NCBI GenBank assembly: GCA_036426205.1
Contig: CM071568.1
Coordinates: 41,071,221 to 41,135,220, forward strand
Reading direction: 5' to 3'
Length of the DNA: 64,000 bases
DNA from: Ascaphus truei
Taxonomy: Eukaryota; Chordata; Amphibia; Anura; Ascaphidae
Each line of letters begins with the position of its first letter. Position 1 is the stretch's first letter. This document shows, piece by piece, positions 1 through 11,849 of the stretch. The notes below the pieces were generated by a model that worked only from the letters and a program-made list of their open reading frames with translations, did not search any database and was not told the origin of the DNA. Position numbers and translations under genes: made by a program.

Positions 1-1585
1 TATTAACTTAGCAGAGTTTATAAGCAAATGACCTTTAGCTTCTTTTGTCAATTATTTATATAGTTTAAATTATCGCTACCAAGGGAAATAGCCTTCATTC
101 CTTTTTTATTTAAAGCTGTCATTGGTATTACTACAGGGAGCACAATCAAATAACTTATAATATTGGTCTTATGTTAACTAATTCACCCCTCTCTTAAGAG
201 CCAACAGTGTGGTTGTGCCCTATTGGCAGTGTTATCTCAAAATCTTATAAAAGTCTTGCGTTATAACTAAGAGTTGTAGAAGTGCTTCTCAGGGGAAATG
301 ATATATATTATGTTCTGTTAACATTGCATTTTAATAACTTTGGCATCTATAATTGCTCCCATGTGCTTCATTAAAATTCTTAATGATGCAACTTTTGATG
401 GATAACTTTATATCTTCCTAATTTGTACCAAGGGACATTCTATGTAAGGGATAGCGGTAATTTGATATACCTTTTAAACATTTTTTTGATGTAATAATCA
501 AGTTGAGTAATAGCTGGGGTAGAATATAGACCAGACAAAGTTATACACAATTGAAAGACACACTACTTCTCAGACATGCATGGTATAACACATATTGAAC
601 TTTTTTGATATTGATAAAGTAAAAAAATAAGCCATACTATGACATTTCGTTTTCCAAAAGCATTAGGCAACACTCAATCTTCCCAAAAAATTGACATTGT
701 TCCAAAAAAGATGACTACGGTAAAATACTGTTGTAACAAGCTCTATCCACTATGCCTTATCTTATTAATATTTTGCAGGAGGTTGAAATATGGATTAACC
801 ACATCTGTTCTATAACTCTTAACTATGAAGTCTACACCACAGTGACAGGTTGGGCATTACATGTTGTCAATATCTTGAGAGAAACACCATCACTAAATAT
901 GTCAAACATCAGCAATAGTTCAAGGTTTTAAAGTATGCAGCATTTTCTTCTTGAGCCAATTTATTGTACTTGATAATTGGCAATTTTTCTGAACATGTAT
1001 ATTCCTAACAGGAAGACCAATGCCACCACAGACAGATCAAGTTCACACTGAAGTGACACAATGTTTAGGGGGGGAACTCCTTCATCACCTGTTACCTGTA
1101 TCTTCCTAGGTCTGCAAATAGGTCTTCTGGAAATGTCACTTTGGTGGTTGTAAACTTGATCTACAGTATGTACGGGGTATGTGATCTTGTTAGTATTTTT
1201 CTGACGGCTTGTAGGATTACCATCTATTTAGTGCCAGCACCAGACCCACAGGTGCCATATTTGAAGTACAGTAAGTGCTCCATTTCCACCATTGTTCTTC
1301 AGTAATCTGTGTCTGGCTACTCTACATCTGTTCATCCTGGTCAAGCGCACAAAGAAAAGACACAAATGATATAGCCCAAGGTAGCCCAACTGTGCAGAAG
1401 TCTTCGTAATATTCTTAAAGGATAATATTGCAGTACCTCATTGAATATACATTCACTATTCACTCATCAACAGACCTTTTCTGTTAATGTTGTTGGTAAT
1501 AATGACTGCATACAAGACTTGAATTAACTAATTCTTTATATAACTAATAAAGGTGGTTCGCCGTGTTGGTCCTTTCATCCACCTA
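1..1585. other. Intronic AT-rich sequence, no feature recognised
   Basis: I see no open reading frame of note, no terminal inverted repeats and no tandem repeat here. It is probably unique intronic sequence belonging to the host gene whose exon lies at 52.7 kb. Confidence 0.5.
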
Positions 1586-1780
1586 GTAACAAAGGAGGGA
1601 GAGGGAGTAGGGGGTATGATACCTTTTATTGGACCAACAAGTAGTTGATATGTTACAAGCTTTGGAACCTCTCAGGGTCCTTCATCAGGTATGAGAGGTT
1701 TGAAAGTCTGTAACATATCAACTACTTGTTGGTCCAATAAAAGGTATCATACCCCCTACTCCCTCTCCCTCCTTTATTAC
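1586..1780. repeat. Palindromic foldback element with hammerhead-like core
   Basis: The left arm, starting GTAACAAAGGAGGGAGAG, is repeated in reverse complement up to CTCCTTTATTAC at the right edge. Both arms carry TTGGTCCAATAAAAGGTATC (one on each strand). The centre is near 1683. Read on the minus strand the centre shows CTGATGA, then AGGACC-CTGAGA-GGTTCC, then AAAGCTTG, which resembles a decayed hammerhead core. The 'ATAAAAGGTATC' arm is of a kind I associate with interspersed repeats of amphibian and reptile genomes. The family name is not certain. Confidence 0.7.
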
Positions 1781-1787
1781 ATTATAT

Positions 1788-2135
1788 CAGCGGTGTGCAA
1801 ACTGGGGTGCACAAGATTAACTGCGGGGGCGCAGGGTTTATAGGGGTTTACAGAGGCCCCGCGCGCTTCCTGAAGGCACTTATATTAAGTGCCGGGGAAG
1901 CGGCGAAGTCCTCTGTAAAGCTTACCGTGGTTCAGCCGGCATCTAGAGACACATCGCCATGGCAATGCGGCGTCAAATGATGCTGCGGGATCATGTGACG
2001 TTGCGTTGCTATGGCAACGTGACGTCATGACGCCCAGATGCCGGGAACCGAGGTAAGGAGGAGGAAGGGAGGAGGGCACACGAAGAGGAGGACAGACGGC
2101 AGGGGGGCGCAGGGGGACAAGATTGCGCTCCCCTG
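1788..2135 (+). mobile_element. GC-rich non-autonomous hAT element, copy 1
   Basis: The left end CAGCGGTGTGCAAACT and right end TTGCGCTCCCCTG form terminal inverted repeats. The flanking octamers CATTATAT and CTTTATAC agree at 6 of 8 positions, as expected of an aged hAT target duplication. The 348-bp body is CpG-rich and contains GTTGCTATGGCAAC (RFX X-box-like) followed by GTGACGTCATGACG (CRE-like). There is no transposase. Related copies lie at 17878, 43674, 50838 and 59328, with fragments at 29995 and 56605. Confidence 0.85.
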
Positions 2136-2143
2136 CTTTATAC

Positions 2144-2706
2144 AATTTAAGATTACAGCTCACTCTTGGTATTGATAGATCTATAGTAAAAACATTTGAG
2201 GTAGATGCTACTAAACAGGGATAAGTGTAAACTGCCTCATAAATATGGCATACAAGACATTTTCCTCTAGCGAAGTTACAAAACTGATCCATGAAATGTG
2301 TGTTAATGTGGGACAACTGCAAATGTAGCAGTTTATTTGTGGCGAAATTTGAAAAATGGCAATAAGCAAATCATCTTAGTTATTTCATTTCTTACTACAT
2401 CTATTAACAGGCAGTTTTCCCCCACATTTGAAATGTGTGTTCCCACTTAGCAGCTACTCCAAATGATGTCTGTTCAACCTTTGTTCATGTGAGCAAACCT
2501 TGGCATGATTTGGGAGCAAGTCTATTGGTGAAATTGTCAACGGTGGCAAAAGATTTGTGGAAATCTGTATGTATAAGAAGATAATGTTTAAGTGGATATC
2601 ACTGTATGTATAAGTAGATATTACTGTATGTATTAGTAGGTATGGCTTGTATTTGCAAGACACACAGCGGAGGAAACATAATTTATTCAACTTATCCTTT
2701 TATTAG
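2144..2706. other. AT-rich spacer, nothing recognised
   Basis: The only structure I see is a short imperfect repetition of a TATGTATAAGTAGATA-like motif around 2560-2650. I find no gene and no transposon termini. Confidence 0.4.
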
Positions 2707-3377
2707 TATAGCACTTGTTCTCCCCATTTACGGGAGATCATGTAGCTACATGGTGTATTCTGGTGCTGGTGTATACCTGTTGGTGTGACAGAAGGCCTGA
2801 GGGCTCCCGGTGTTGAGGGGAGACATCAAGTCAGGCTTTCAGTGCAGCGCCTCCATCCCATGAGGATCCTGGTATAGCCAGGATGGTCCTCGCAATCATC
2901 TCTTACTCTGGTCTCAGAATCAGACATCACACGATGGCCAATACAACATTCTTTATTAAGCACAGCAAGACATGACTTGTTCCATTCCCCTGAAGGCATT
3001 ACCCCGGGCTTGAGGCCCTAAACACCCCTCCTCAGCTACCTCACCCCCTAACAGGGTAAGGCCTCAGCCCACTCCTATCCAGTAGAATCTTTAATTGTGC
3101 TCCTTCCATGCAGAGAGATCAGCACAGAACTGACCCCAGAACCACTTACTCTAAACTAGAGGAACCCACCCCTCCCCAGGGAGTGGCTTGTTAGTCGGCC
3201 TTCTACCAGGTATAGGCCCTTGTAGTACCAGGCGAATCCTGAACTGTATTAACTAACATCCTATATAATAACATAACCAGGCCTTGCATGGTTTACTCCC
3301 AACACTGACCTCTCTTTACTGGGACTTACAGTGCTGGAGCGGCTAGATAAATTAGTAGCCAGGGGTACCCCGCTACA
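2707..3377 (-). mobile_element. Solo LTR (Ty3/gypsy-like size)
   Basis: On the minus strand the element starts TGTAGCGGGGTACCCC at 3377 and ends GTGCTATA at 2707. The final dinucleotide is TA rather than the usual CA, probably a C-to-T change. TTAG flanks both sides (2703-2706 and 3378-3381), consistent with a 4-5-bp target duplication. An AATAAAGA polyadenylation-like signal lies inside on the minus strand. A second, 5'-truncated copy on the plus strand at 57036-57441 aligns to its 3' half and ends GTGCTACA, which fixes the 3' boundary. No internal retroelement sequence adjoins it, so it is a solo LTR. Confidence 0.75.
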
Positions 3378-4661
3378 TTAGAAAATTCAAAGAAATATAG
3401 TTTCACTGAAAATCTGAAGTTTTATTTGAAAACCAGAGAAGGAGTGTACAGTATATGCTCCAAGTGGTTTCATTGGTGCAATACCCTGTCATTCAGAGGA
3501 CATGCTGTAGTTTGTACACAATATGTTAAAATTATGTGGACATGATAAGGAAATGTAATGGAATACACATATATACCAAGTCTTAAATTGCAGTAAATCT
3601 GCTGATTTCGCCATCAATAAACCATGGTAAAAGAAAAGGTTTGTACTGTGTCTTTTAACACTGATTTTACTGCTCTTGTAACTGATTATACTGGACTTAA
3701 TATTATTATACCCAAGGGATTCCTACTCTTTTTAACAAGTATTGTTTACAATACTTTGGCCTTATGGAGAATGTAATGTAATGTGTCGTTATTGATATAG
3801 CGCCATTAATGTACATAGCGCTTTACAGTAGTAATACACGTGACAATCATTTAAATAACAAATGATACAAATAATAGATCATGGGAATAAGTGCTACAGA
3901 CATAAAAGTAACATTTAGGAAGGGGAGTCCCTGCTCCGAAGAGCTTACAATCTAAATGGTAGGTAGGAAGAATGTACAGAGACAGTAGGAGGGCATTCTG
4001 GTAAGTGCATCTGCATTGGGCCAAGCTTTGTGTACCATGTGTATCTTGTTAGCTATTAGTTCATTAGTATTATGCTACTTATATGCTTCTTTAAGCAAGT
4101 GTGTTTTAAGGTGGTTCTTAAAGCTCGGTAGAGAGGGTGCTAGTCGGGTATTGAGGGGAAGGGCATTCCAGAGGTGTGGGGCAATCAGTGAAAAAGGTTT
4201 AAGGCGGGAGAGGGCTTCAGATACAAATGGGGTAGAGAGAAGACATCCTTGAGCAGAAAGCAAGAGTAGGGATGGTGCATAGCGAGAAATTACAGCTGAG
4301 ATGTAAGGAGGGGAAGAAGAGTGTAAAGCTTTAAACGTGAGGAGGAGAATTGAGTGCGAGATTCAGGATTTCATAGGAAGCCAGGAGAGTGATTTCAGCA
4401 GGGGAGATGCTGAGACAGATTTAGGAAAGAGTAGAGTTATTCTGGCAGCAGCGTTTAGGATAGATTGTAGGGGCGACAGGTGAGAGGCAGGAAGGCCAGA
4501 CAACAGGAGGTTACAGTAATCGAGACGGGAGAGAATGAGGGCCTGAGTCAGAGTTTTAGCAGTATTGTGGAGGAAAAAGCGACAGGTTTTAGAAACGTTT
4601 TGAATGTGAGAGGAGAATGTGAGAGCGGAGTCGATTGTGACCCCTAGGCAGCGTGCTTGGG

Positions 4662-5291
4662 CTACTGGGTGAATGATAGTACTTCCAACAGTAACTTGAA
4701 GGAGGTAGTAGGGCCAGGTTTGAGAGGAAGTATGAGGAGCTCTGTTTTTGCCATGTTAAGTTTAAGTCGGCGTGGGGCCATCCAGGATGATATCGCAGAG
4801 AGACATTTAGAAACTTGGGTCTGTACAGCAGCTGTAAGGTCAGGGGTTGAAAAGTAAATTTGTGTGTCGTCAGCATACAGGTGATATTTAAACCCAAGAG
4901 ATGTGATTAGGTCACCTAGAGAAAGTGTGAACAGAGAATAGAGGAGAGGTCCCAGGACAGAGCCCTGGGGTACCCCCACAGAGAGTTCGATAGAGGAGGA
5001 GGTGTTAGCAGTAGAGACACTGAAAGTATGATGGGAGAGGTAAGAGGAGATCCAGGATAGAGCTTTGTTACGAATACCAAGAGTATGAAGAATGGGAAGG
5101 AGAAGAGGGTGGTCCACGGTGTCAAATGCTGCAGAGAGGTCGATTAATATGAGCAGAATGTAATTACCTCTGTCTTTGGCAACATGGAGGTCATTAGTTA
5201 TTTTAGTGAGGGCTCTTTCAGTGGAGTGAGCAGTGCGGACACCAGATTGTAGAGGTTCTAGGAGAGAATAGGTGTTGAGAAAGTAGAGCAA
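4662..5291 (-). pseudogene. L2-like LINE reverse transcriptase fragment
   Basis: A 209-residue open stretch of a non-LTR reverse transcriptase. Palm motif A ([13 protein letters not shown]) is near residues 49-61, motif B ([12 protein letters not shown]) at 106-117, and the catalytic YADD at 139-142. These are diagnostic of the L2/CR1/Rex-type LINE group. The upstream RT fingers and the C-terminal thumb lie in other frames, so no full ORF2 is left. Confidence 0.88.
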
Positions 5292-6577
5292 GCAAGAGAA
5301 TACAAGATGCTCAAGGAGTTTAGAGGCAAAAGGCAGGATGGAGACAGATCAATAGTTGGAAAGACAGGTAGGGTCAAGCTTGCTATTTATGAGTAATGGT
5401 GTAACTGTTGCATGTTTGAAGGAAGAAAGAAAGAGGTACCAGAGTAGAGGGAGGCATTAAAAATGTGTGTGAGCGTAGGGACTACAGTAGGAGCAAGAGG
5501 TTTTAGGAGATGGGAGGGAATTGGGTCAAGAGGGCAAGTGGTAGAGGGAGAAGAAAAGATCAGCAGTGACACATCCTCATTTGAGACAGCGGAAAAAGAG
5601 TTAGGATGCGGTGTAAGATGGGAGGAGGAAACAGAGGGGATGTTCTGACATATGGATTCCACCTTTTCCTTGAAATAGTCGGCAAAGTCCTGAAGTGAGA
5701 TGGAGGAAGAAGGAGAGGCAGCTGGGGGTGGTCTGAGTAGAGAGTCAAAGACATAGAAGAGTCAGCATGGATTAGACTTGTGCGTGTTGATTAGTGAAGA
5801 AAAGTAGGTTTGTTTAGCCTGAGAAAGGGCAGAGTTGAAACAGGATAGCATAAATTTGTAGTGAAGGAAATGTGCGAGCGTATGAGATTTCCTCCAGAGG
5901 CGTTCAGAGGAATGAGTGGAGGAACACAGCATGCGCGTGTGGGAATTTAGCCAGGGTCTAGGGTTAGAAGGGCGGGGACGACAGAGAGAAAGCGAGGCAT
6001 GAGGAGAGGAGGATAAGGCAGAGTTGTAGTTCCTGACCAGGTTGTCAGGGTCTGGAGCAGAACTGAGAGAGGAGAGGGAGGAGCGTAAAGTGGAATCAAA
6101 GGCTGGTAGGTTAATAGAGCGCAGGTTTCTGCAGAAACAAAGGGGAGATGGAGAAGGGGAGAAGTGAGAGAGAGAAAATGAGATGAGGTGATGTCAGAGT
6201 GAGGAAGGGGGAAATTGAAAAATCAGAGAGAGAAAAGTTTTTAGTGAAAACCAGGTCTAGGTAGTGGCCATCCTTGTGGGTGCTGGCTGCAGTCCACTGT
6301 TGAAGGACAAAAGAAGAGGTTAGAGAGAGAAAGCGGGAAGCCCAAGGGAGAGAGGGGTCATTAATGTGGCATTTGAAGTCCCCAAGGAGAAGAACAGGGG
6401 AGTCTGAGGAGAGAAAGAAAGAGAGCCAGGATTCAAAGTGTGAGAAAATGGCAGAAGGGGATGAGTAGAGGTATGCGGGCGATAGATGACCGCCACGTGG
6501 ACAGGGAGAGGAGAGAAGATCTGGACAGTGTGAGCCTCAAAGGAGGGGAAAGCAAGAGATGGAGGAATAGGAAGGGT

Positions 6578-7312
6578 TCAGTAACGGCAGAGAGAGGAGA
6601 GGAGGAGCCCCAAGCCTCCACCCTTGCCATCAGGGTGCAGAGTTTGGGAGAAAGAAAGGCCACCATAAGAGAGGGCAGCTTCCAGAGCAGAGTCAGACTG
6701 AGTGTGCCAGGTCTCAGTTATAGCAAATAGGATCAGAGAGTGAGAAAGAAAGATGACATGCACAGAGAGGAACATGTTAGAAAGGGAGCGAGCATTCCAA
6801 AGGTCACAGGAGAAAGGGAGAGAAGAGGGAGGGCGACAGAGGATTGGTATGAGGTTGGAGGGGTTGACACCAGAAGGAGTAGAAGTTGCATGTAAACGAG
6901 AGCATGTAAAAATAAAGCAGGGACCAGGATTGGGAGAGATATCCCCAGAAGCAAGGAGGAGAAGTATTGATAGAAAGAGAATGTGTGAGGATGTTTTGTA
7001 GGGGTGTGTTTTAGTGCAGGGGGTATAGCTGTGTAGTGACAGACGGCTCAGGTAAGAAAGTAGTTCAAGTGAGCTGAGAAGTGGCAAAGAAAGGAGAGAT
7101 GAAGATATATGAATAGAGTTGGAGACATGAGGCTGGTAGAAAGAAGTGCATAATTTGCAAACAAGTGAGGTCATAGCAAATATGAATAGTAAAGGCGGCA
7201 TTACAGCAATAGTTAAGTGCTGAGGTGTGCAGTCTGGGATAGATAATATCCTCCTTTCCAGCGTAGATGAAATGCAGGAATCAAGGCCAGTAGGTGTTGT
7301 CCACTTGTTCAC
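6578..7312 (-). pseudogene. L2-like LINE N-terminal ORF fragment with 2A-like motif and endonuclease start
   Basis: An open stretch of 244 codons. Residues 39-122 are rich in Leu/Ser and include a hydrophobic run (ILFLSILLLLASGD). Residues 123-131 read GDISPNPGP, resembling the 2A-like ribosome-skipping motif D-(V/I)-E-x-NPGP found in some CR1/L2-type LINEs, but with Ser in place of Glu. From about residue 167 the sequence LWNARSLSNM and then AITETW matches the start of the apurinic endonuclease domain. The frame then breaks. Skipping activity is doubtful given the Glu change. Confidence 0.7.
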
Positions 7313-7321
7313 TCCTTTTTA

Positions 7322-8365
7322 ACTCCCTTTTAAACTCCAGCACTAACATTTTTCACTAAAAACTTCGCTCTCCGATTTCTCCATTTCCCCTTTCCCTCTC
7401 TCTGACCCTCACCTCATCTCATTCTCTCTATCTCGCTTCTCCCCTTCTCCACCTCCATCTACCCCCCGGTTCTGCAGAAATCTGCGCTCTATTCACGTAC
7501 CTGACTTTGAGTCCACTTTACGCTCCTCCCTCTCCTCTCTCAGCTCTGCTACAGACCCTGACAACCTGGTCAGGAACTACAACTCTGCCTTGTCCTCCTC
7601 TCTTGATCTACATGTCCCGCTTTCTATCTGCCGCCCTCGCCCGTCTAACCCTAGACCCTGGCTAAATTCCCACGCGGACATGCTGCGTTCCTCTGAACGC
7701 CTCTGGAGGAAATCTCATACTCTCGCAGACTTCCTTCACTACAAATGTATGCTATCCTGTTTCATCTCTGCCCTCTTGCAAGCTGAATAAGTCTACTTTT
7801 CTTCACTGATTAACATGCACAAGTCTAACTCACGTCGACTGTTCTCTGTTTTTGATGCTCTACTCAAACTCTTGCTTTCTTCTCAAGGATGTCTTCTTTC
7901 TACCCCCTTTGTATCTAAAGCGCTCTCCAGCCTTATACCTTTTTCACTGACTGCCCCACACTTCTGGAATGCCCTTCCCCTCAGTACCCGACTAGCACCC
8001 TCTCTATCCACCTTAAAGACCCACCTTAAGACACACTTGCTTAAAGAAGCGTATGAATAGCACTGGGAATAATACTGGACACGTTACATAAAGCTTGGCC
8101 CCCTGCAGACGCACTTACCAGAATTCACTCCTACTGTCTCTGTACGGTCTCCCTACCTACCAATTAGACTGTAAGCTCCTCGGAGCAGGGACTCTTCTTC
8201 CTTAATGTTACTTTTATGCCTGTAGCACTTATTCCCATGACCTGTTATTTATACTATCTGTTATTTATTTGATTACCACATGTATTACCACTGTGAAGCG
8301 CTATGTACATTAATGGCGCTATATAAATAAAGACATACAATACAATACAATACAATACAACATGC
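7322..8365 (+). mobile_element. Second L2-like LINE copy, internally deleted, head-to-head with the first
   Basis: From 7340 to about 7870 this matches, in reverse complement, the endonuclease-linker part of the neighbouring minus-strand copy (about 5.75-6.25 kb). It then jumps at about 7870 straight to the element's C-terminus (SSQGCLLSTPFVSKALS and FWNALPLSTRLAPSL). It ends with a complete 3' tail: GTAAGCTCCTCGGAGCAGGG, then GGCGCTATATAAATAAAG and a short (TACAA)n run at 8335-8362. About 3 kb containing the RT is missing. Confidence 0.85.
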
Positions 8366-9478
8366 TACTTTAAGCATGGCTGCAAACAGCAAGGCTGCTG
8401 TGCTTTGAGTTTTATACTTCTAAAATGTCACAGACTGAATTTCTGACTGAACTTAATTAGTACATGTGAGGGACATTAAAACAGATGTTTTTTCTAAGCA
8501 GGGTGTTGTCCTGCCTAAGTGCCAAAGCTGAATTTAATTAAGAGACACTTCAAGGGATGATTTGGAGACAGACAATTCAAATATGGTTTTACCTAGTTGA
8601 TACAAGTTGGTAAAGTAAAGTAGGAGAAGTACATTTTAGTAAATTTTAACGACCTAAATGTGAGGAAAAGCACAAGTAGGATTCTCTTTCTGAGATAAAC
8701 CTTCCACCCAAAACAAACCATGAGCAGTGCTATGGCAAGTTTAGATATGTGCAAAATATCGCTGTCATTATATTTATGGAAATGGTCATGGTTTGAAAAT
8801 CCTAACTTTGCAGATACTTCGGACTTTTGAGTCGAACAGTTTTAGAATTCAACATTCGATTTGAACTCTGGGTCGAACTGCGGAACACATTTTCGAATCA
8901 GAACAAAATTCAAGCTAAAATCCAAAAATGGCTAATCCCATGATTTTTTTTCCTACAAAATGGTTTTTAAAAATCAGCACATTTTTGCCAAAAATAGAAA
9001 TTTTAAAAAATGCGAATACAATTTTGTCCCACGCATCATTTTAGTAAAATTCAAAACCAAAGCAAATTGAGGTTTAGCAAAACCAAGACAGGAACAATTT
9101 TGAAAAACAATACACCATTTTTTTATTTATTTTTTTAGAAATCAAACCAAAACACCAGTGTAAATGACCACTCCTGTAGTCCATATAGCATATACAGTAC
9201 TTAACATGTCTTTCTGATTCACGATACCTTGAAGGAACAAAGGCAGCAACCCCAACTCATTAACTGCAGAGTAGAGTAGCCATTTAAGGCTCAGCTCAGC
9301 TTTCTCTTCAGTAGACACCTGAAATGTGAGATCACCAGCATTCCTCCCATATCCCAATTAGGTCATGCGCAGGAGGATTTATCTTTACCCACCAGCATTC
9401 ATGTTGCCTTTCTTAACCAGAAATGCATTTCTCACATATTGATATTAAGTAGGAGCATTGAGCCAATACTACCTAAGC
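8366..9478. other. Mostly unique AT-rich sequence, possible decayed hAT at about 8735-9130
   Basis: The stretch from TTTAGATATGTGCAAAATAT (about 8739) through several 'GTCGAACT/TTCGAATC' motifs resembles old frog hAT elements that begin TAGAGATG. I cannot define the ends. The rest shows nothing. Confidence 0.3.
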
Positions 9479-9653
9479 CAGTGTTTCAAAACCTCTCCGC
9501 GTGACCCAAGGCTGCACCAGGTTCTAGTAATAACCAATGCACTTGCATTAAGGTGAATGTATTTTTTTTTTTTGCATATTCATAGAATGTTAGGTGGTTG
9601 CCTGAGAAATCTGGTGTGGCCGCGGGTCACGAGGAGAGGTTGGGAAAACAGTG
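9479..9653. mobile_element. Short non-autonomous hAT element
   Basis: The 175-bp element has inverted ends CAGTGTTTCAAAACCTCTCC and GGAGAGGTTGGGAAAACAGTG-like sequence. It is flanked by ACCTAAGC (9471-9478) and ACCTTAGC (9654-9661), an 8-bp target duplication matching at 7 of 8 positions. It contains a T-rich run and no coding potential. Confidence 0.8.
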
Positions 9654-9661
9654 ACCTTAGC

Positions 9662-10487
9662 TGACTGAAATGTTTCCTTATAAATGGGAAACATAACAAA
9701 GCTAAGAATGCCCAGTGAGCAACAGCAGAATAACATTTGACTTCACTTCTTTCTTTGTGAAGGGTGTACATTTGGGGGCCCAAGTACACAGTAGCTTTCT
9801 TATCATGGCACATTGCACAAGTAATACAGACCTATAGACTAGAATAGACATACTTTAATCTGCAAGTTTCAGTGCCAATGTTGTGAGGGGAGAGAACGAA
9901 GCATGATTGCAATTTGTGGAATTTGATCTTACAATCCCCGCAATGACAGTAACACAGATCAGGCATCCTCATGGCAAGCAGGCAGTCCCTTCTGTTAACG
10001 TTTTCTCTCCTTATCCACCAAGTGTGATATGATGCTGAAGATCATGTAGTTACAGAACAAAAGGAAATAGATAGTAGCCCAATAGACTGAATTGACCACA
10101 TGCATACTGTACTGTATGTGTATACTGTTATTGATCAGAATGCTACAAGCTCTATCACGTACAAGTTCACAACACAATAACTCTGTTCTAATGACTAGTA
10201 ACACCTGCATGCATACAAATGTTCCTTGCAGCCTACAGTATGTTACAGCTCAAGATAGTGGTTTCATGCATAATTCACAGTGGATTTCTGTTTCTTCTCA
10301 TAATGTTTTTTTTTTCCCTGAACAGTAAGTAATTATTGTAAGGACATACAGTATATTAACTCTCAGGTTTCCTAGATTTCCTTGCATTTCAATGTTAGGC
10401 ATGTCATGAGCAAGCATCCAGTTACAGTCATATGAGAGTAGTGATCTGCTGTATTTAGTAAGTTGGCAAAGGGTTACACGAGCGTAG
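9662..10487. other. Unique intronic sequence, nothing recognised
   Basis: No transposon termini, tandem repeats or conserved coding signal are visible in this stretch. Confidence 0.4.
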
Positions 10488-10489
10488 TA

Positions 10490-10820
10490 CAGGCATACCC
10501 CGCATTAACGTACGCAATGGGACTGGAGCATGTATGTAAAGCGAAAATGTACTTAAAGTGAAGCACTACCTTTTTCCACTTATTGATGCATGTACTGTAC
10601 TGCAATCGTCATATACGTGCATAACTGATGTAAATATCGCATTTGTAACAGGCTCTATAGTCTCCCCGCTTGTGCACAGCTTCGGTACAGGTAGGGAGCC
10701 GGTATTGTTGTTCAGGACGTGCTGACAGGCGCATGCGCGAGATGCCGTTTGCCTATTGGGCGATATGTCCTTACTCGCGAGTGTACTTAAAGTGAGTGTC
10801 CTTAAAGCGGGATATGCCTG
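10490..10820. mobile_element. Tigger/pogo-like MITE, copy 1
   Basis: The ends CAGGCATACCCCGC and GCGGGATATGCCTG are inverted repeats, flanked by the TA dinucleotide on both sides as for Tc1/mariner-pogo elements. The terminal CAGGCATACC matches the Tigger terminal repeat. Internally it carries short direct repeats of a GTACTTAAAGTGA-like motif. A near-identical copy lies at 14341. It is non-autonomous and has no transposase. Confidence 0.88.
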
Positions 10821-11104
10821 TATATACGTACTGAGACGTGTGCTGGATCTGGATGTACCGTAACTACAATCAATGATGTCAAACATTATTATCAATGTAA
10901 CTGTTAACTGGGTAAATATAAAAACATTAACAGCAAGCGTACTATTACGTATATGATTAGCCCAAATATGTACAACCTTAAAATACCATTGAAATATTTA
11001 TGCAGTTTAAAGGGATATTATTTTAGCAATGCAGGTTATTTTTTCTAAGCAATATTTGAATGTTATTTTTATTATTTATTTTCCTGCCGACCTAGACACT
11101 ACAC

Positions 11105-11421
11105 TAGGGCTCTTCAACAAGTTTACCAAAGGGGCCACATCAGAAAATATTTAGGAGTAGGGACGTCGCAACCTTATAGTAATTTAATTTGTGATACATA
11201 AAAAATGTAAACATTTTGCAAGCATGTAGCATGTACCATATATATTACCTTAATTTACAGTACCATACATTACCTAAAGTATACGTCTGTTTCAGTGTGA
11301 AAAACTGCACTTGGATGCTTAAATGACTTGTATGAAATTACCAGGGACAGAAAGGCCAAGGATCACAACAAGCCCTTCATGGGCCGGATTTAGTTTGCAG
11401 ACCACCAGTTGAAGAGCCCTG
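11105..11421. mobile_element. Decayed non-autonomous hAT element
   Basis: The inverted ends are TAGGGCTCTTCAAC and GTTGAAGAGCCCTG. The flanking octamers CACTACAC and GACTATAG agree at 5 of 8 positions with a central TA, compatible with an old hAT duplication. The interior is AT-rich without an ORF. Confidence 0.65.
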
Positions 11422-11846
11422 GACTATAGAATTATGTCACAAAACAGTTCCTGTGTTTTGCCAAACCATGCTTACTTTATTCTTTTATTTGTTTTTGTTT
11501 TTCTTGGATGATGTCAAGCATAATTTGTGGCAGAATACAGATACAATGCAAGTGTAAGAGCACTCTACATATATTAAAAAAAACACAGTACAGTACTGTA
11601 CTAGGGAAAGCCCATCCTAGATAGTTTGCAGTTCACAAGTTAGGGGAGGGAAAGTGACAGGGCTAGTATATGTAACAGGGCTTGGAATCATAGTGCATGG
11701 GTAAGTAAATGCATTTTTGACCGGGGTTTGACGTTTTTAAAAAGCCAATGTGTAATTGGAAAGACATGTTTACTTTGTTACTTTGTAATACAGTCCAATA
11801 GTATAAGGTGCTCAGACCAAATAAAGACTCCGTGCCATTGCTTGTA
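11422..11846. other. Unique spacer, nothing recognised
   Basis: AT-rich sequence with no gene signal or repeat structure that I can identify. Confidence 0.35.
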
Positions 11847-11849
11847 TAA

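Larger units (their letters stand above)
3776..7316 (-). mobile_element. L2-like non-LTR retrotransposon (LINE), decayed
   Basis: About 3.5 kb of an L2/CR1-group LINE in reverse orientation. In element order it holds an N-terminal segment with a hydrophobic stretch and a 2A-like NPGP motif (6920-6946), the start of an AP-endonuclease domain (WNARSL-like), the linker before the RT (5387-5662), the reverse transcriptase (4662-5291) and the C-terminal region (4075-4263). The 3' tail contains TTGTAAGCTCTTCGGAGCAG and GCGCTATATCAATAACGAC on the minus strand. The reading frame is broken several times, so it is dead. A second copy adjoins it head-to-head at 7322. Confidence 0.85.

Noticed and set aside
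1885..2322. 145-residue minus-strand frame
   Set aside because: It covers the GC-rich hAT element and its flank. Frames in the other copies are not conserved.
4016..4857. Plus-strand frames opposite the LINE
   Set aside because: They are antisense shadows of the minus-strand L2-like element.
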